Of a DNA stretch of 64,000 bases, positions 33,403 to 41,068 are shown one piece after another. The stretch is from Nodosilinea sp. PGN35 (GTDB taxonomy: Bacteria; Cyanobacteriota; Cyanobacteriia; Phormidesmidales; Phormidesmidaceae). How positions within the stretch are numbered: the first letter of the stretch is position 1; each line of letters begins with the position of its first letter. The translations under genes were made by a program, and so were the position numbers. The notes under the pieces are model-generated. The model searched no databases, was not told where the DNA came from, and saw only the letters and a list, made by a program, of their open reading frames with translations. The stretch covers positions 248,001 through 312,000 of the forward strand of contig NZ_JAQKQJ010000018.1 of NCBI RefSeq assembly GCF_029109325.1, written 5' to 3'.

Positions 33403-34035
33403 CACTCAGCTGGTGGGCGATGCACCTGCGCTAGGCAGCAACCGTTACATTCCGTTGCATAGCCAGAAAGTTTACGAATGTATAGAAAAATCCCCTGGGG
33501 TTTGGCGGCGGCGGCGGTTGGGTAAGCGCGGTAGCTACAGATTTGCCGCTGCCTGGGGGGCGATCGCCTCCTCCTATCCCCCAAAGCCTGCTCTCAGGTG
33601 GGTGATTGCTCAGTTTGAGCTGGCCCCCGGCAATTAAGTCGGCCTAAAACAGCCATTTCAGCCGGCTTACTCCCCCAAAAGATTTAACATTCTATTTTTT
33701 GTTATTGTTCTTATTTATAGAAATTGCGACCCTAAAACCAGCTCTAAAGGCTCAAAAAATTGAAAAGAGCTCTTATGAGTCTAAAATTTTCTCTGGCTTG
33801 TCTCCAGAGAAAACTTTTCGGTTTTGCGGGGCTGTCTGTTCTCCATCCCCCTTCCCAAGGGTTGAGCGGTATCGCCATAATCCAAACAGCCGAAACACCT
33901 TGGGCCGCGTAGGCAACTGCGTAGACCCGGTTTGTTAAAAAGCCGATCCACGTCCAGCGGGTAGGAATACATTCCTCAAGCATTGCCCCTGGACTTGGAT
34001 TTGGCCCTATCCGCCCTAGATGAGCATTTTCCCCT

Positions 34036-34917
34036 ATGGTTCACCAGACTCTCAAGCTTTCTGTGTACGGGAAAGGGGGCATTGGTAAGTCCACCACCAG
34101 CTGCAACATCTCGGTAGCCCTGGCGAAACGGGGCCGAAAAGTCTTGCAGATTGGCTGCGACCCCAAGCACGACAGCACCTTTACCCTCACCGGGTTCCTG
34201 ATTCCCACCATCATCGATACCCTGCAAGAAAAAGACTTCCACTACGAAGACGTGTGGGCCGAGGATGTGATCTACAAGGGCTACGGCGGCGTGCACTGCG
34301 TGGAGGCGGGCGGCCCTCCAGCGGGGGCGGGCTGCGGCGGCTACGTGGTGGGCGAAACCGTGAAGCTGCTCAAAGAACTCAATGCCTTTGACGAATACGA
34401 CGTAATTCTCTTCGACGTGCTGGGGGATGTGGTCTGCGGTGGCTTTGCGGCCCCGCTGAACTACTCTGACTATTGCCTGATTGTCACCGACAACGGTTTT
34501 GACGCCCTGTTTGCCGCCAACCGCATCGCCGCCTCGGTGCGCGAAAAAGCCCGCACCCACCCCCTGCGCCTGGCCGGGCTGATCGGCAACCGCACCTCCA
34601 AGCGCGACCTGATCGACAAATATATTGAGTCGGTGTCCATGCCGGTGCTGGAGATTTTGCCGCTGATCGAAGACATTCGGGTGTCCCGCGTCAAGGGCAA
34701 AACGGTGTTTGAAATGGCGGAGAGCGATCCTGGACTGGATTCGGTGTGCCAGTACTACCTCAACATTGCCGATCAGATTTTGGCTCGGCCTGAGGGAGTG
34801 GTGCCCAGCGAAACCCCCGATCGCGAGCTGTTTAGCCTGCTGTCTGATTTCTACCTCAACCCCCCGGCGGACGCACCCAAGCAGGAAGTGGACGAGATGG
34901 ATCTGATGATGGTGTGA
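34036..34917 (+). CDS. chlL: Light-independent protochlorophyllide reductase, iron protein ChlL
   Basis: ChlL is the NifH-like ATP-driven electron donor of the dark-operative protochlorophyllide reductase, which works with ChlN and ChlB in chlorophyll synthesis in the dark. The 293-residue product has the P-loop GKGGIGKSTTS, the two cysteine ligands of the shared 4Fe-4S cluster (GAGCGGYVVGE and DVVCGGFAAPLNYSDYC) and the switch region CDPKHDSTF. Two DUF5331 genes and chlN follow on the same strand; chlB is not in the window. The 400-base gap upstream may hold its control region. Confidence 0.96.
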   Translation: MVHQTLKLSVYGKGGIGKSTTSCNISVALAKRGRKVLQIGCDPKHDSTFTLTGFLIPTIIDTLQEKDFHYEDVWAEDVIYKGYGGVHCVEAGGPPAGAGCGGYVVGETVKLLKELNAFDEYDVILFDVLGDVVCGGFAAPLNYSDYCLIVTDNGFDALFAANRIAASVREKARTHPLRLAGLIGNRTSKRDLIDKYIESVSMPVLEILPLIEDIRVSRVKGKTVFEMAESDPGLDSVCQYYLNIADQILARPEGVVPSETPDRELFSLLSDFYLNPPADAPKQEVDEMDLMMV

Positions 34918-35133
34918 CCCACCGCCCCTCGTAGGGTGATTGGTTGGTCAATTTGACTTAAGGAGGTGATGCCCCAGACGATCGCATACCGTTGCGCTGT
35001 ACGATCGCCCACAACCAAATTCCACGCTGCAAAAATCCTCCTCGAAGAAGTTCTAATCTTGAAGCGCTGCATTATCATCGGTACGCGGCTACTCAGCCGC
35101 TACCCCCAGGCGATTTAGCAAAGAGTCAGGATT

Positions 35134-35481
35134 ATGGCCTTTTTCGAGAACTTTACCCAAGTCATTCGCCAAAAATGGTTGGACTACGTGCAGTCAAACC
35201 GGGCCTGGCTGACGCTGCAAATGCAGCAGACCTCGGTGCGCACCCCCGATGGCGGTCGGCGACCCTCCTCCTTTTTGGTGCTGGGGGTGGTGAATGCTCT
35301 AGAACCCAAGCTGTCGAACCTGATGGTGCCCTTCTACAAGCTCAACTCTGACGAGGACGCGCTGGTGGAAGTGCTGGGGCTCAACTTTGACCCCGAGATG
35401 GTGCTGGACAACCCCGACCACACCCAAACCATTGAGGCCAACGACGACCAGCCGCTGTTGCCCGATTCGCCGGATATGTAG
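35134..35481 (+). CDS. DUF5331 protein 1, between chlL and chlN
   Basis: The 115-residue product (MAFFENFTQVIRQKWLDYVQSNRAWL...) has the DUF5331 signature: a WLDYVQSNRAWLTLQM helix, GGRRPSSFLVLGVVNALEPKLS, and an acidic tail. DUF5331 genes are repeatedly found between chlL and chlN in cyanobacteria, which suggests a link to dark chlorophyll synthesis, but no function is established. The leader 34918-35133 contains no other gene. Confidence 0.82.
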   Translation: MAFFENFTQVIRQKWLDYVQSNRAWLTLQMQQTSVRTPDGGRRPSSFLVLGVVNALEPKLSNLMVPFYKLNSDEDALVEVLGLNFDPEMVLDNPDHTQTIEANDDQPLLPDSPDM

Positions 35482-35568
35482 GTTGCTAAGTCATCCGAGG
35501 GAAGGGGGTTGCCCATCGGCAGAACCTCACCTATGGACTTGTGTAAACCTAGACATCAAAAGCTGTAT

Positions 35569-35590
35569 AACGTTTGAACGTTCAAACGTT
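35569..35590. promoter_or_regulatory. Perfect 22-bp palindrome before the second DUF5331 gene
   Basis: The 22-base sequence at 35569-35590 (opens AACGTTTGAACG, closes CAAACGTT) equals its own reverse complement and ends 11 bases before the GTG start at 35602. It may be an operator or a hairpin of the dispersed AACGTT family (compare 22017-22046). Confidence 0.65.
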
Positions 35591-35601
35591 TCGAGGCATC
35601 T

Positions 35602-36048
35602 GTGAACAGCAAACAACTGCGGCGATCGCTCAAGACAAAGTGGCTGACCTACTACCGCGACAACCGCGAGTGGATCGATAAATTGGGTATTTGGGTAACC
35701 AGCAACGGGCACAGGCGGCCCTCGTCGGGCTTTATCTTGGGGGCACTGGCCACCTTAGAACCCGACCTGACCAACCTGCTCCCCCTGGTGGTGGATTTAA
35801 GCAGCAACCCCGATCGCATTATTTCTGCCCTGGGTTTAGATATCAGCCCGGTGAAGGAGCTAGCAGCGCTAGAGCAGGCCCACAAGATGTTGCCCAGCAG
35901 CGCTCAGGCGGAGGTTTCTCTGGCCTCAGCCGAGGCCGTTAACGCTGAGACCGTCACCATCGACGCTCCCCCACCGCTTTCCCCCGCCTACGACGACGAA
36001 GCCTGCTCTGGTGCAGGCGGCAGTGAGGTTGATCGACCCAGGCCGTAA
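35602..36048 (+). CDS. DUF5331 protein 2, between chlL and chlN
   Basis: The 148-residue paralogue of the preceding gene shares KTKWLTYYRDNREWIDKL and RRPSSGFILGALATLEPDLTNLLPL, with an extended acidic C-terminus. The start is GTG 35602. Two different copies between chlL and chlN suggest an old duplication within this cluster. Sequence identity between them is low outside the core. Confidence 0.78.
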   Translation: MNSKQLRRSLKTKWLTYYRDNREWIDKLGIWVTSNGHRRPSSGFILGALATLEPDLTNLLPLVVDLSSNPDRIISALGLDISPVKELAALEQAHKMLPSSAQAEVSLASAEAVNAETVTIDAPPPLSPAYDDEACSGAGGSEVDRPRP

Positions 36049-36075
36049 GTCCTTCACTAGGGAGATACCCCGACG

Positions 36076-37512
36076 ATGACTCTGGCCCAAGCCCAACCCA
36101 ACGCTTCCGCCCTCGAATTTGACTGCGACACCGGCAACTACCACACCTTTTGCCCGATTAGCTGCGTGGCGTGGCTGTACCAAAAAATTGAAGACAGCTT
36201 CTTTCTCGTAATCGGCACCAAGACCTGCGGCTACTTTTTGCAGAATGCCATGGGGGTGATGATTTTTGCTGAGCCCCGCTACGCCATGGCCGAGCTGGAG
36301 GAGGCCGATATCTCGGCCCAGCTCAACGATTATGAAGAGCTGAAAAGACTGTGTGAGAGCATTAAGCGCGATCGCAACCCCTCCGTCATCGTCTGGATTG
36401 GCACCTGCACCACCGAGATCATCAAAATGGATCTCGAAGGGCTAGCCCCCCGCCTCGAAGCTGAAATCGGCATCCCCATTGTTGTCGCCCGCGCCAACGG
36501 CCTCGACTACGCCTTTACCCAGGGCGAAGACACGGTGCTCGCCGCTATGGCCCAGCGCTGCCCCACCGTCGAAGAAGCCGCTGCCAAGCAGCCTGCGGTG
36601 GCCAAGGAAGAGGCCAAGAGCGGCGGCATTCAAAAGCTGCTGGGCCTGGGCCGTAAGAAAGAGGACGAGGTCGTGGTAGCTGAAGACACCCCCTACCACG
36701 ACCACCCGCCCCTGGTGCTGTTTGGCTCAGTGCCCGACCCCATCGTCACCCAAATGACCCTGGAGCTTAAAAAGCAGGGTATCAAGGTCGATGGCTGGCT
36801 GCCCGCCAAGCTCTACACCGATCTGCCCGTGGTCGATGAGGGCTACTACGTCGCTGGCATCAACCCCTTTCTCTCGCGCACCGCTACCACGCTGATGCGC
36901 CGTCGCAAGTGCAAGCTAATTGGCGCTCCCTTCCCCATTGGCCCCGACGGCACCCGCGCCTGGATTGAGAAGATCTGCTCGGTGTTTAACATCGAGCCCC
37001 AGGGCATGGAAGAGCGCGAAGCCAAAATTTGGGAATCGGTAGAAGACTACCTGGAAATCATTCGCGGCAAGTCGGTCTACTTTATGGGCGACAACCTGCT
37101 GGAAATCTCCCTGGCCCGCTTTCTCACCCGCTGCGGCATGACGGTGCAGGAAATCGGCATTCCCTACATGGATAAGCGCTACCAGGCGGCGGAACTGGCC
37201 CTGCTGGAGAAAACCTGCAACGAAATGGGCACGCCCCTGCCCAAAATCACCGAAAAGCCCGACAACTACAACCAGCTTCAGCGCATCCAAGAGCTGCACC
37301 CGGATCTGGTGATTACGGGCATGGCCCACGCCAACCCGCTGGAGGCGCGGGGCATCAGCACCAAGTGGTCGGTGGAGTTCACCTTTGCCCAAATCCACGG
37401 CTTTGGCAACACCCGCGACATTCTGGAGCTGGTGACGCGACCCCTGCGCCGCAACAACAACCTCAAAGACCTCGGCTGGGAGAAGCTGGTCAAGGAAGAG
37501 GCGAAAGTGTAA
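36076..37512 (+). CDS. chlN: Light-independent protochlorophyllide reductase subunit N
   Basis: ChlN forms with ChlB the catalytic NifDK-like tetramer that reduces protochlorophyllide. The 478-residue protein has the cluster cysteines in NYHTFCPISCVAWL, TKTCGYFLQNAMGV and IGTCTTEIIKMDLEGL, and the conserved MPKI-like C-terminal half up to LGWEKLVKEEAKV. Residues around 195-215 (SGGIQKLLGLGRKKEDEVV) are a variable linker. It is intact, but its last codons occur a second time at 38513-38648, beyond a transposase cassette. Confidence 0.96.
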   Translation: MTLAQAQPNASALEFDCDTGNYHTFCPISCVAWLYQKIEDSFFLVIGTKTCGYFLQNAMGVMIFAEPRYAMAELEEADISAQLNDYEELKRLCESIKRDRNPSVIVWIGTCTTEIIKMDLEGLAPRLEAEIGIPIVVARANGLDYAFTQGEDTVLAAMAQRCPTVEEAAAKQPAVAKEEAKSGGIQKLLGLGRKKEDEVVVAEDTPYHDHPPLVLFGSVPDPIVTQMTLELKKQGIKVDGWLPAKLYTDLPVVDEGYYVAGINPFLSRTATTLMRRRKCKLIGAPFPIGPDGTRAWIEKICSVFNIEPQGMEEREAKIWESVEDYLEIIRGKSVYFMGDNLLEISLARFLTRCGMTVQEIGIPYMDKRYQAAELALLEKTCNEMGTPLPKITEKPDNYNQLQRIQELHPDLVITGMAHANPLEARGISTKWSVEFTFAQIHGFGNTRDILELVTRPLRRNNNLKDLGWEKLVKEEAKV

Positions 37513-37523
37513 GTTTTGGGGGC

Positions 37524-37556
37524 AGATCCCAGGGTTCTCAAAGAACCCTGGGATCT
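37524..37556. repeat. REP hairpin 1 (15-3-15)
   Basis: AGATCCCAGGGTTCT (37524-37538) and AGAACCCTGGGATCT (37542-37556) are perfectly complementary around the loop CAA. It begins 12 bases after the chlN stop and may also end the chlN message. Confidence 0.92.
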
Positions 37557-37599
37557 CTCCGCAGCAGACATTTTGCCGACAGTGGAAAGCTTTCCAGCC

Positions 37600-37632
37600 A
37601 GATCCCAGGGTTTTCTAAAAACCCTGGGATCT
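37600..37632. repeat. REP hairpin 2 (15-3-15)
   Basis: AGATCCCAGGGTTTT (37600-37614) pairs perfectly with AAAACCCTGGGATCT (37618-37632), loop CTA. Relative to hairpin 1 it has a C:G pair near the loop changed to T:A on both arms. Confidence 0.92.
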
Positions 37633-37675
37633 TTATACGGCAAGCCTTTTGCTGATGGAGGGAAGCCCTGTAGCC

Positions 37676-37708
37676 AGATCCCAGGGTTCTCCAAAAACCC
37701 TGGGATCT
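37676..37708. repeat. REP hairpin 3
   Basis: AGATCCCAGGGTT (37676-37688) pairs with AACCCTGGGATCT (37696-37708); the inner two pairs are lost. It is the last hairpin before the transposase gene. Confidence 0.88.
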
Positions 37709-37774
37709 TCTTGTGTCAAGCATTTTGCTGGCAATGGGGAACTCTATGAGTGGATTTTCTCAGCTCAATCAGCT

Positions 37775-38347
37775 ATGCCGCGCCGCAAGGTTGCCTTCTT
37801 GTCAGGGCACTACTATCACCTCTACAACCGAGGCAATAATCGGCAGAATATCTTCTTCGATCGCGAGCACTACCTCTTTTTTCTGCGCCAGTTTCGCCAC
37901 CATGTGGCCGCCGAAGCTGCGGATGTGATCGCCTACTGCCTGATGCCGAACCACTACCATTTCCTGGTGTATCTGCGAGAAGACAGTCTCTCGGAGAAAA
38001 TGGGATACCTATCTCTGTCCTACACGAAGGCGATCAACAAGCGGTGCCAGCGCTCTGGAGGGCTTTTCCAGGGGCCGTTTCAAGCGATTCATGTGGATGT
38101 TGAGGCCTATCTGCTAAACCTGTCTCGCTATATTCACCTGAATCCGGTGAAGGCGGGGTTGGTGCAGCGCCCAGAGGATTGGGAGTTTTCGAGCTATCCA
38201 GAATATGTTGAACGGCGCAGGGGAACGCTGCCCCAGTGCCAAGGGTTACAACAACAGGCCGGTGGGGCGACGGCCTACCAAGCTTTTGTGGAGTCTGAGT
38301 CTGTTCTCATGCCAGCGGCGCTACAGAGCTTGATGCTCGATGAGTAG
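37775..38347 (+). CDS. REP-associated tyrosine transposase (RAYT, Y1/HUH)
   Basis: This 190-residue TnpA_REP-type protein cuts and joins single-stranded DNA with an active-site tyrosine. The N-terminal HYYHLYNRGNNRQNIFFD, the metal-binding HUH pair in YCLMPNHYHFLVYL and the tyrosine helix LSLSYTKAINKR with FQGPFQA are all intact. The best start is MPRRK at 37775, because the open frame upstream reads through REP hairpins. RAYTs are single-copy domesticated relatives of IS200/IS605 that act on REP palindromes. Here REP hairpins lie on both sides, so gene and substrate are together. Confidence 0.88.
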   Translation: MPRRKVAFLSGHYYHLYNRGNNRQNIFFDREHYLFFLRQFRHHVAAEAADVIAYCLMPNHYHFLVYLREDSLSEKMGYLSLSYTKAINKRCQRSGGLFQGPFQAIHVDVEAYLLNLSRYIHLNPVKAGLVQRPEDWEFSSYPEYVERRRGTLPQCQGLQQQAGGATAYQAFVESESVLMPAALQSLMLDE

Positions 38348-38353
38348 TAAGCC

Positions 38354-38427
38354 AGATCCCAAGATTCTTCACCAGATCCCAAGATTCTTCACCAGATCCC
38401 AAGGGTTCTTTAAAAGCCCTGGGATCT
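38354..38427. repeat. Tandem 20-mers leading into REP hairpin 4
   Basis: Two identical 20-base units (AGATCCCAAGATTCTTCACC) lie at 38354-38373 and 38374-38393. A degenerate hairpin (38394-38427) with arms AGATCCCAAGGG and CCCTGGGATCT follows. The unit looks like one REP arm copied by slippage. Confidence 0.85.
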
Positions 38428-38471
38428 TTCCGCAGCAAGCATTTCGCCCGCAGCGAGAGATCTCTGCCTCC

Positions 38472-38504
38472 AGATCCCAGGGTTTTTCAAAAACCCTGGG
38501 ATCT
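38472..38504. repeat. REP hairpin 5 (15-3-15)
   Basis: AGATCCCAGGGTTTT (38472-38486) pairs perfectly with AAAACCCTGGGATCT (38490-38504), loop TCA. It abuts the partial chlN copy. Confidence 0.92.
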
Positions 38505-38512
38505 CTTTCTCC

Positions 38513-38648
38513 GTTTACCTGCGCCCAAATCCACGGCTTTGGCAACACCCGCGACATTCTAGAGCTAGTGACGTGACCCCTGCGCCGCAACAACAACCTC
38601 AAAGACCTCGGCTGGGAGAAGTTAGTAAAGGAAGAAGCGAAGGTGTAG
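38513..38648 (+). pseudogene. chlN (fragment): Second copy of the chlN 3' end
   Basis: This block repeats the last ~41 codons of chlN (AQIHGFGNTRDILELVT..., then P, NNNLKDLGWEKLVKEEAKV) with no start and with an in-frame TGA at 38574-38576 where chlN has CGA. Over the final 123 bases it differs from chlN at nine positions, eight of them silent, including TAA to TAG. Similarity extends past the stop into GGGGGCAGAACCCAGGGTTCT (38654-38674), matching the left arm of hairpin 1. It is a remnant, not a gene. Confidence 0.9.
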
Positions 38649-38799
38649 GTATTGGGGGCAGAACCCAGGGTTCTTCAATACGTGAATATACAAGAAACAT
38701 AAATTCTTTATAGATTAATGCAGCGACGATGTCTTGGTATTGGGTAGGGTGATCACAGTAGCTCAAATCTAAATACTTTAATCCAGCATTCTCTCTTGC

Positions 38800-39033
38800 T
38801 CAAGAGCCGATCGCATGCTCCAACCGCTCAGCAATCCACACCTTAATAATCGATTGGCGACTCACCCCCAATCGCAGCGCCTCGCGATCCAGCGCCTCAA
38901 TCATCCAGACCGGGAAATCGACATCTATGCGCCGCTGTTCGTAGCCAGGGCGTCTGATCTGAGACAGGTCGAGGTCATCAATGATGTCCTCCTGGCCCTC
39001 GTCAAATTTTTGGTCAAACGCTTCTGCCTTCAT
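38800..39033 (-). CDS. brnA: BrnA-type ribbon-helix-helix antitoxin
   Basis: The 77-residue antitoxin begins MKAEAFDQKFDEGQEDIIDDLDLSQ and has a CopG-like ribbon-helix-helix (RIDVDFPVWMIEALDREALR, LGVSRQSIIKVWIAERLE). It should neutralise the BrnT encoded just upstream and repress their operon. The start lies inside the restored brnT reading frame, as in intact pairs. The frame itself is undamaged. Confidence 0.85.
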   Translation of the reverse strand: MKAEAFDQKFDEGQEDIIDDLDLSQIRRPGYEQRRIDVDFPVWMIEALDREALRLGVSRQSIIKVWIAERLEHAIGS

Positions 39034-39279
39034 AAAGCTCTACCTCCCGCTGTTCCGCCTAACAGAGATAATGCGAACCTTACCCTCTCGGTAGGTTACA
39101 ACCGCTGCCCATATCTTCGTGCCAATTTTCCCTACAGTAACCAATCTCGGCTCGTCTGCGGTGCGGGCAGGCACCTCAATGCGATCGTCATCCTGCCAGA
39201 GCACCTGAGCTTCGACAAAATCCACCCCGTGCTTGAGCTTGTTTGAGCGGCGCTTGTTCTCGTCAAACTCAAATTCCAT
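39014..39279 (-). pseudogene. brnT: BrnT-type toxin, C-terminus frameshifted
   Basis: The first 70 residues are a normal BrnT (MEFEFDENKRRSNKLKHGVD, RLVTVGKIGTKIWAAVVTYR, VRIISVRR), but the frame then gives NSGR and stops at 39040. One base over, the expected ending AEQREVELYEGRSV runs to a TGA at 39014. The interval is 266 bases, one short of a multiple of three. The break is at about 39055-39060. The missing C-terminal helix usually carries toxin residues, so activity may be lost. The XRE gene ends three bases upstream. Confidence 0.78.
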
Positions 39280-39282
39280 CGC

Positions 39283-39534
39283 CTATGGCTCGCTGGCCGG
39301 GTCATCCTCGACGATGCTGCCCAGATAGAGTTGCACAAATGCCTTAGCTGCCAAGGGGTTCAGCGATTTAAGCACCTGAGTGATCTCAACAATCGTCTCC
39401 GAGGATGGCTCCCTCTGGTCATGCACCCACTTAAATACCGCCGAGCGATCAATCCCCAATGCAACCGCCAGCTTATTCTGGCTAATGCCGTAGGTCTCTA
39501 GAACCTGCCTGAGTGCTTCATTTGCCCTTCCCAT
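39283..39534 (-). CDS. XRE-family helix-turn-helix regulator, module copy A
   Basis: The 83-residue regulator begins MGRANEALRQVLETYGISQN. An HTH_3 domain (KLAVALGIDRSAVFKWVHDQ) is followed by a helix ending LGSIVEDDPASEP. It heads an operon whose next genes are brnT and brnA, with three bases to brnT. A near-identical copy at 41599-41832 heads a different toxin operon. Its likely binding site is the palindrome at 39569-39590. Confidence 0.88.
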   Translation of the reverse strand: MGRANEALRQVLETYGISQNKLAVALGIDRSAVFKWVHDQREPSSETIVEITQVLKSLNPLAAKAFVQLYLGSIVEDDPASEP

Positions 39535-39568
39535 GCTCTGATCGTCCCAAAGGATGGCGGCAGGGTAA

Positions 39569-39625
39569 ATGTTGTCTACATCGACAACATGCGCTACAGT
39601 TCTTTTGTGGTCTCTCTAGACAACA
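39569..39625. promoter_or_regulatory. Operator palindrome and half-site, module copy A
   Basis: ATGTTGTC (39569-39576) and GACAACAT (39583-39590) are a perfect 8-bp inverted repeat with spacer TACATC, between the divergent XRE gene and the small gene at 39641. A further half-site GACAACA lies at 39619-39625, 16 bases before the small gene. Both are conserved in copy B, so they are likely the XRE regulator's target. Confidence 0.75.
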
Positions 39626-39640
39626 CTAAGGACGTAACCC

Positions 39641-39883
39641 ATGTCAGAAGAATTCATCCCCAACAGCGAAATCTACAACGCCCCTCCCAGCAGCCCCGCC
39701 CCCACCCAGCCCAGCCGCGAACCCATCTACATCACCGTCATCGGCCCTGCGATCGGCATCGATCTGGTGGTCAAAACCTTGCACCACCTCGGCTTTGCCG
39801 AACCTCGCGCCTGGAGCAAACTCCAGAACGACCCCAACACCGGCAGACCCATGCGCATCCTCACCAAATGGCTGCGGTATTAA
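39641..39883 (+). CDS. Small cyanobacterial protein, module copy A
   Basis: The 80-residue protein starts MSEEFIPNSEIYNAPPSSPA. It has a Pro-rich N-terminus and an ordered part (YITVIGPAIGIDLVVKTLHH, LGFAEPRAWSKLQND, MRILTKWLRY). Such small proteins are common in cyanobacteria and their role is unknown. It is transcribed divergently from the XRE regulator across the shared operator. The second copy at 41940 is frameshifted. Confidence 0.75.
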   Translation: MSEEFIPNSEIYNAPPSSPAPTQPSREPIYITVIGPAIGIDLVVKTLHHLGFAEPRAWSKLQNDPNTGRPMRILTKWLRY

Positions 39884-39980
39884 GCCACTTTCGACCCCCT
39901 GTCGCCCATAACAGCAACTCCCCCATGCCAGCTTGCTACAATGCGAACTACCATCTCCCCGCGAAAATAGCTCAGCAGCA

Positions 39981-40274
39981 ATGACAGACCCAGAACTGCG
40001 CCAACTGGTTGAGAGCACCGCCCGCACCGCCCAAGCCATCCTAGAAGCCATGGCCGAAGCTCGGCTAGAGCGCGGGGAAGCCCGCGACCAGTTTTACGCA
40101 GGGATGCAGCAAATGGATACGACAATCCAGCGACTGGATAGCGCTGTACAGCGTTTGACCATGCTGCAAGAGGGCGTCATTAACTTGCTAGCCTCTCTCG
40201 ATGAGGACCGCCCCACCATTCTCCGAAAGCTCAATAGCATTGAAAACAAAGTCGATCGCCTGCTGGGGGCTTAG
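39981..40274 (+). CDS. Coiled-coil hypothetical protein
   Basis: From MTDPELRQL (39981) the product has 97 residues, almost all predicted helix: VESTARTAQAILEAMAEARL, QQMDTTIQRLDSAVQRLTML, and IENKVDRLLGA. It probably forms a coiled coil with the next gene, which begins two bases after its stop and is also helical. The open frame extends 16 codons upstream into the end of the module. Function is unknown. Confidence 0.68.
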   Translation: MTDPELRQLVESTARTAQAILEAMAEARLERGEARDQFYAGMQQMDTTIQRLDSAVQRLTMLQEGVINLLASLDEDRPTILRKLNSIENKVDRLLGA

Positions 40275-40276
40275 AT

Positions 40277-40507
40277 ATGGCCCAAGCCACCGATGATATC
40301 AACGCCAACCCCACTCAGGCGCAGCAGATTCTCGAAGAAGTGCGGGAGCTTCGCCAGGAGGTTGAGCAGGCTAACCGGGCAAACAGCGAATTTAACCAGA
40401 AATTTGACAACTACCAGAAGGCGACCCAGTGGGTGGTGCAACTGGCCTTCAGCCTGATCGCTGCGGCCACCGTGACCGTGATTGTGTCAACGGTGCTGGG
40501 GCGGTGA
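40277..40507 (+). CDS. Small coiled-coil membrane protein
   Basis: A 76-residue protein with a charged N-terminal helix (QQILEEVRELRQEVEQANRA) and one C-terminal membrane segment (WVVQLAFSLIAAATVTVIVS). It follows the coiled-coil gene by two bases, so the pair likely works together at the membrane. Its 3' end overlaps the converging antitoxin-like gene by 21 bases. Confidence 0.65.
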   Translation: MAQATDDINANPTQAQQILEEVRELRQEVEQANRANSEFNQKFDNYQKATQWVVQLAFSLIAAATVTVIVSTVLGR

Positions 40508-40765
40508 GGCAATTGTGTAAGTATCGTATCCCCGAATTTTTCGTAAGAGAGTTACGCTGTCTGGGGCGATCGCAGGGGGTGTCCATCGCTCCTGATGACT
40601 CTCCTGAAGAATCTTCGCTTGGCTCTGCCGCTGAGCTTCAATTTCCAGCGCTCGCTGAAGCAACGTCACAATTTGTTCGTTGATAGAGCGGGACTGAAAC
40701 AAGGCCATACCCTGAATTTGGGTATAGAGAACATCGGGTATCTCTAGAGAACTGAGTTGAGTCAT
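40487..40765 (-). CDS. Antitoxin-like protein (Arc/CopG type)
   Basis: A 92-residue protein starting MTQLSSLEIPDVLYTQIQGM with a short RHH-like unit (SINEQIVTLLQRALEIEAQR) and a disordered tail. This matches antitoxins of the FitA/VapB sort, but no toxin gene follows. It overlaps the upstream DUF2281 gene by four bases and is the last gene of the copy B operon. Confidence 0.62.
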   Translation of the reverse strand: MTQLSSLEIPDVLYTQIQGMALFQSRSINEQIVTLLQRALEIEAQRQSQAKILQESHQERWTPPAIAPDSVTLLRKIRGYDTYTIASPPQHR

Positions 40766-40986
40766 CGTCCTTCAGATACACGGTTAGCCCAATCGTCCAC
40801 AGTTTCTTTTTGCAAGCTAAGACTCGTGTAGGCATCACGATACGCTTGCATCGCACCAGCCCAATTTTGCTTTAGACGATGGTTAGGGTTGTGCCGCTGC
40901 TTCTTAACCAGCGCCGCGACAAAATTGATCACCTCCTGCTGAGCTTGAGGCGGCAAATTTTGGATCTCATTCACAATAGGGTGCAT
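40762..40986 (-). CDS. DUF2281-like antitoxin-type protein
   Basis: From MHPIVNEIQNLP (40986) the product has 74 residues with the DUF2281 pattern LPPQAQQEVINFVAALVKKQ and a C-terminal part RLKQNWAGAMQAYRDAYTSL. Such proteins are usually antitoxin partners of VapC-like toxins. None is present here; the neighbouring gene is another antitoxin-like protein. The longer frame upstream lacks a ribosome site. Confidence 0.68.
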   Translation of the reverse strand: MHPIVNEIQNLPPQAQQEVINFVAALVKKQRHNPNHRLKQNWAGAMQAYRDAYTSLSLQKETVDDWANRVSEGR

Positions 40987-41068
40987 AGCGAAGCCAGTCC
41001 TTTTATATTTCTCAATTCTAAGCCAGTCAGCTCTTGAATCTAGAGTAAGAACATTTTGCAGAAGCCAC

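Noticed and set aside
33413..33637. 74-residue open frame after the DUF29 remnant
   Set aside because: It has no recognisable motif, follows a hairpin element, and its low-complexity WRRRRLGKRG part looks like chance translation.
38354..38393. Direct repeats near the RAYT gene as a CRISPR remnant
   Set aside because: They are identical adjacent 20-mers that equal one arm of the REP hairpins.
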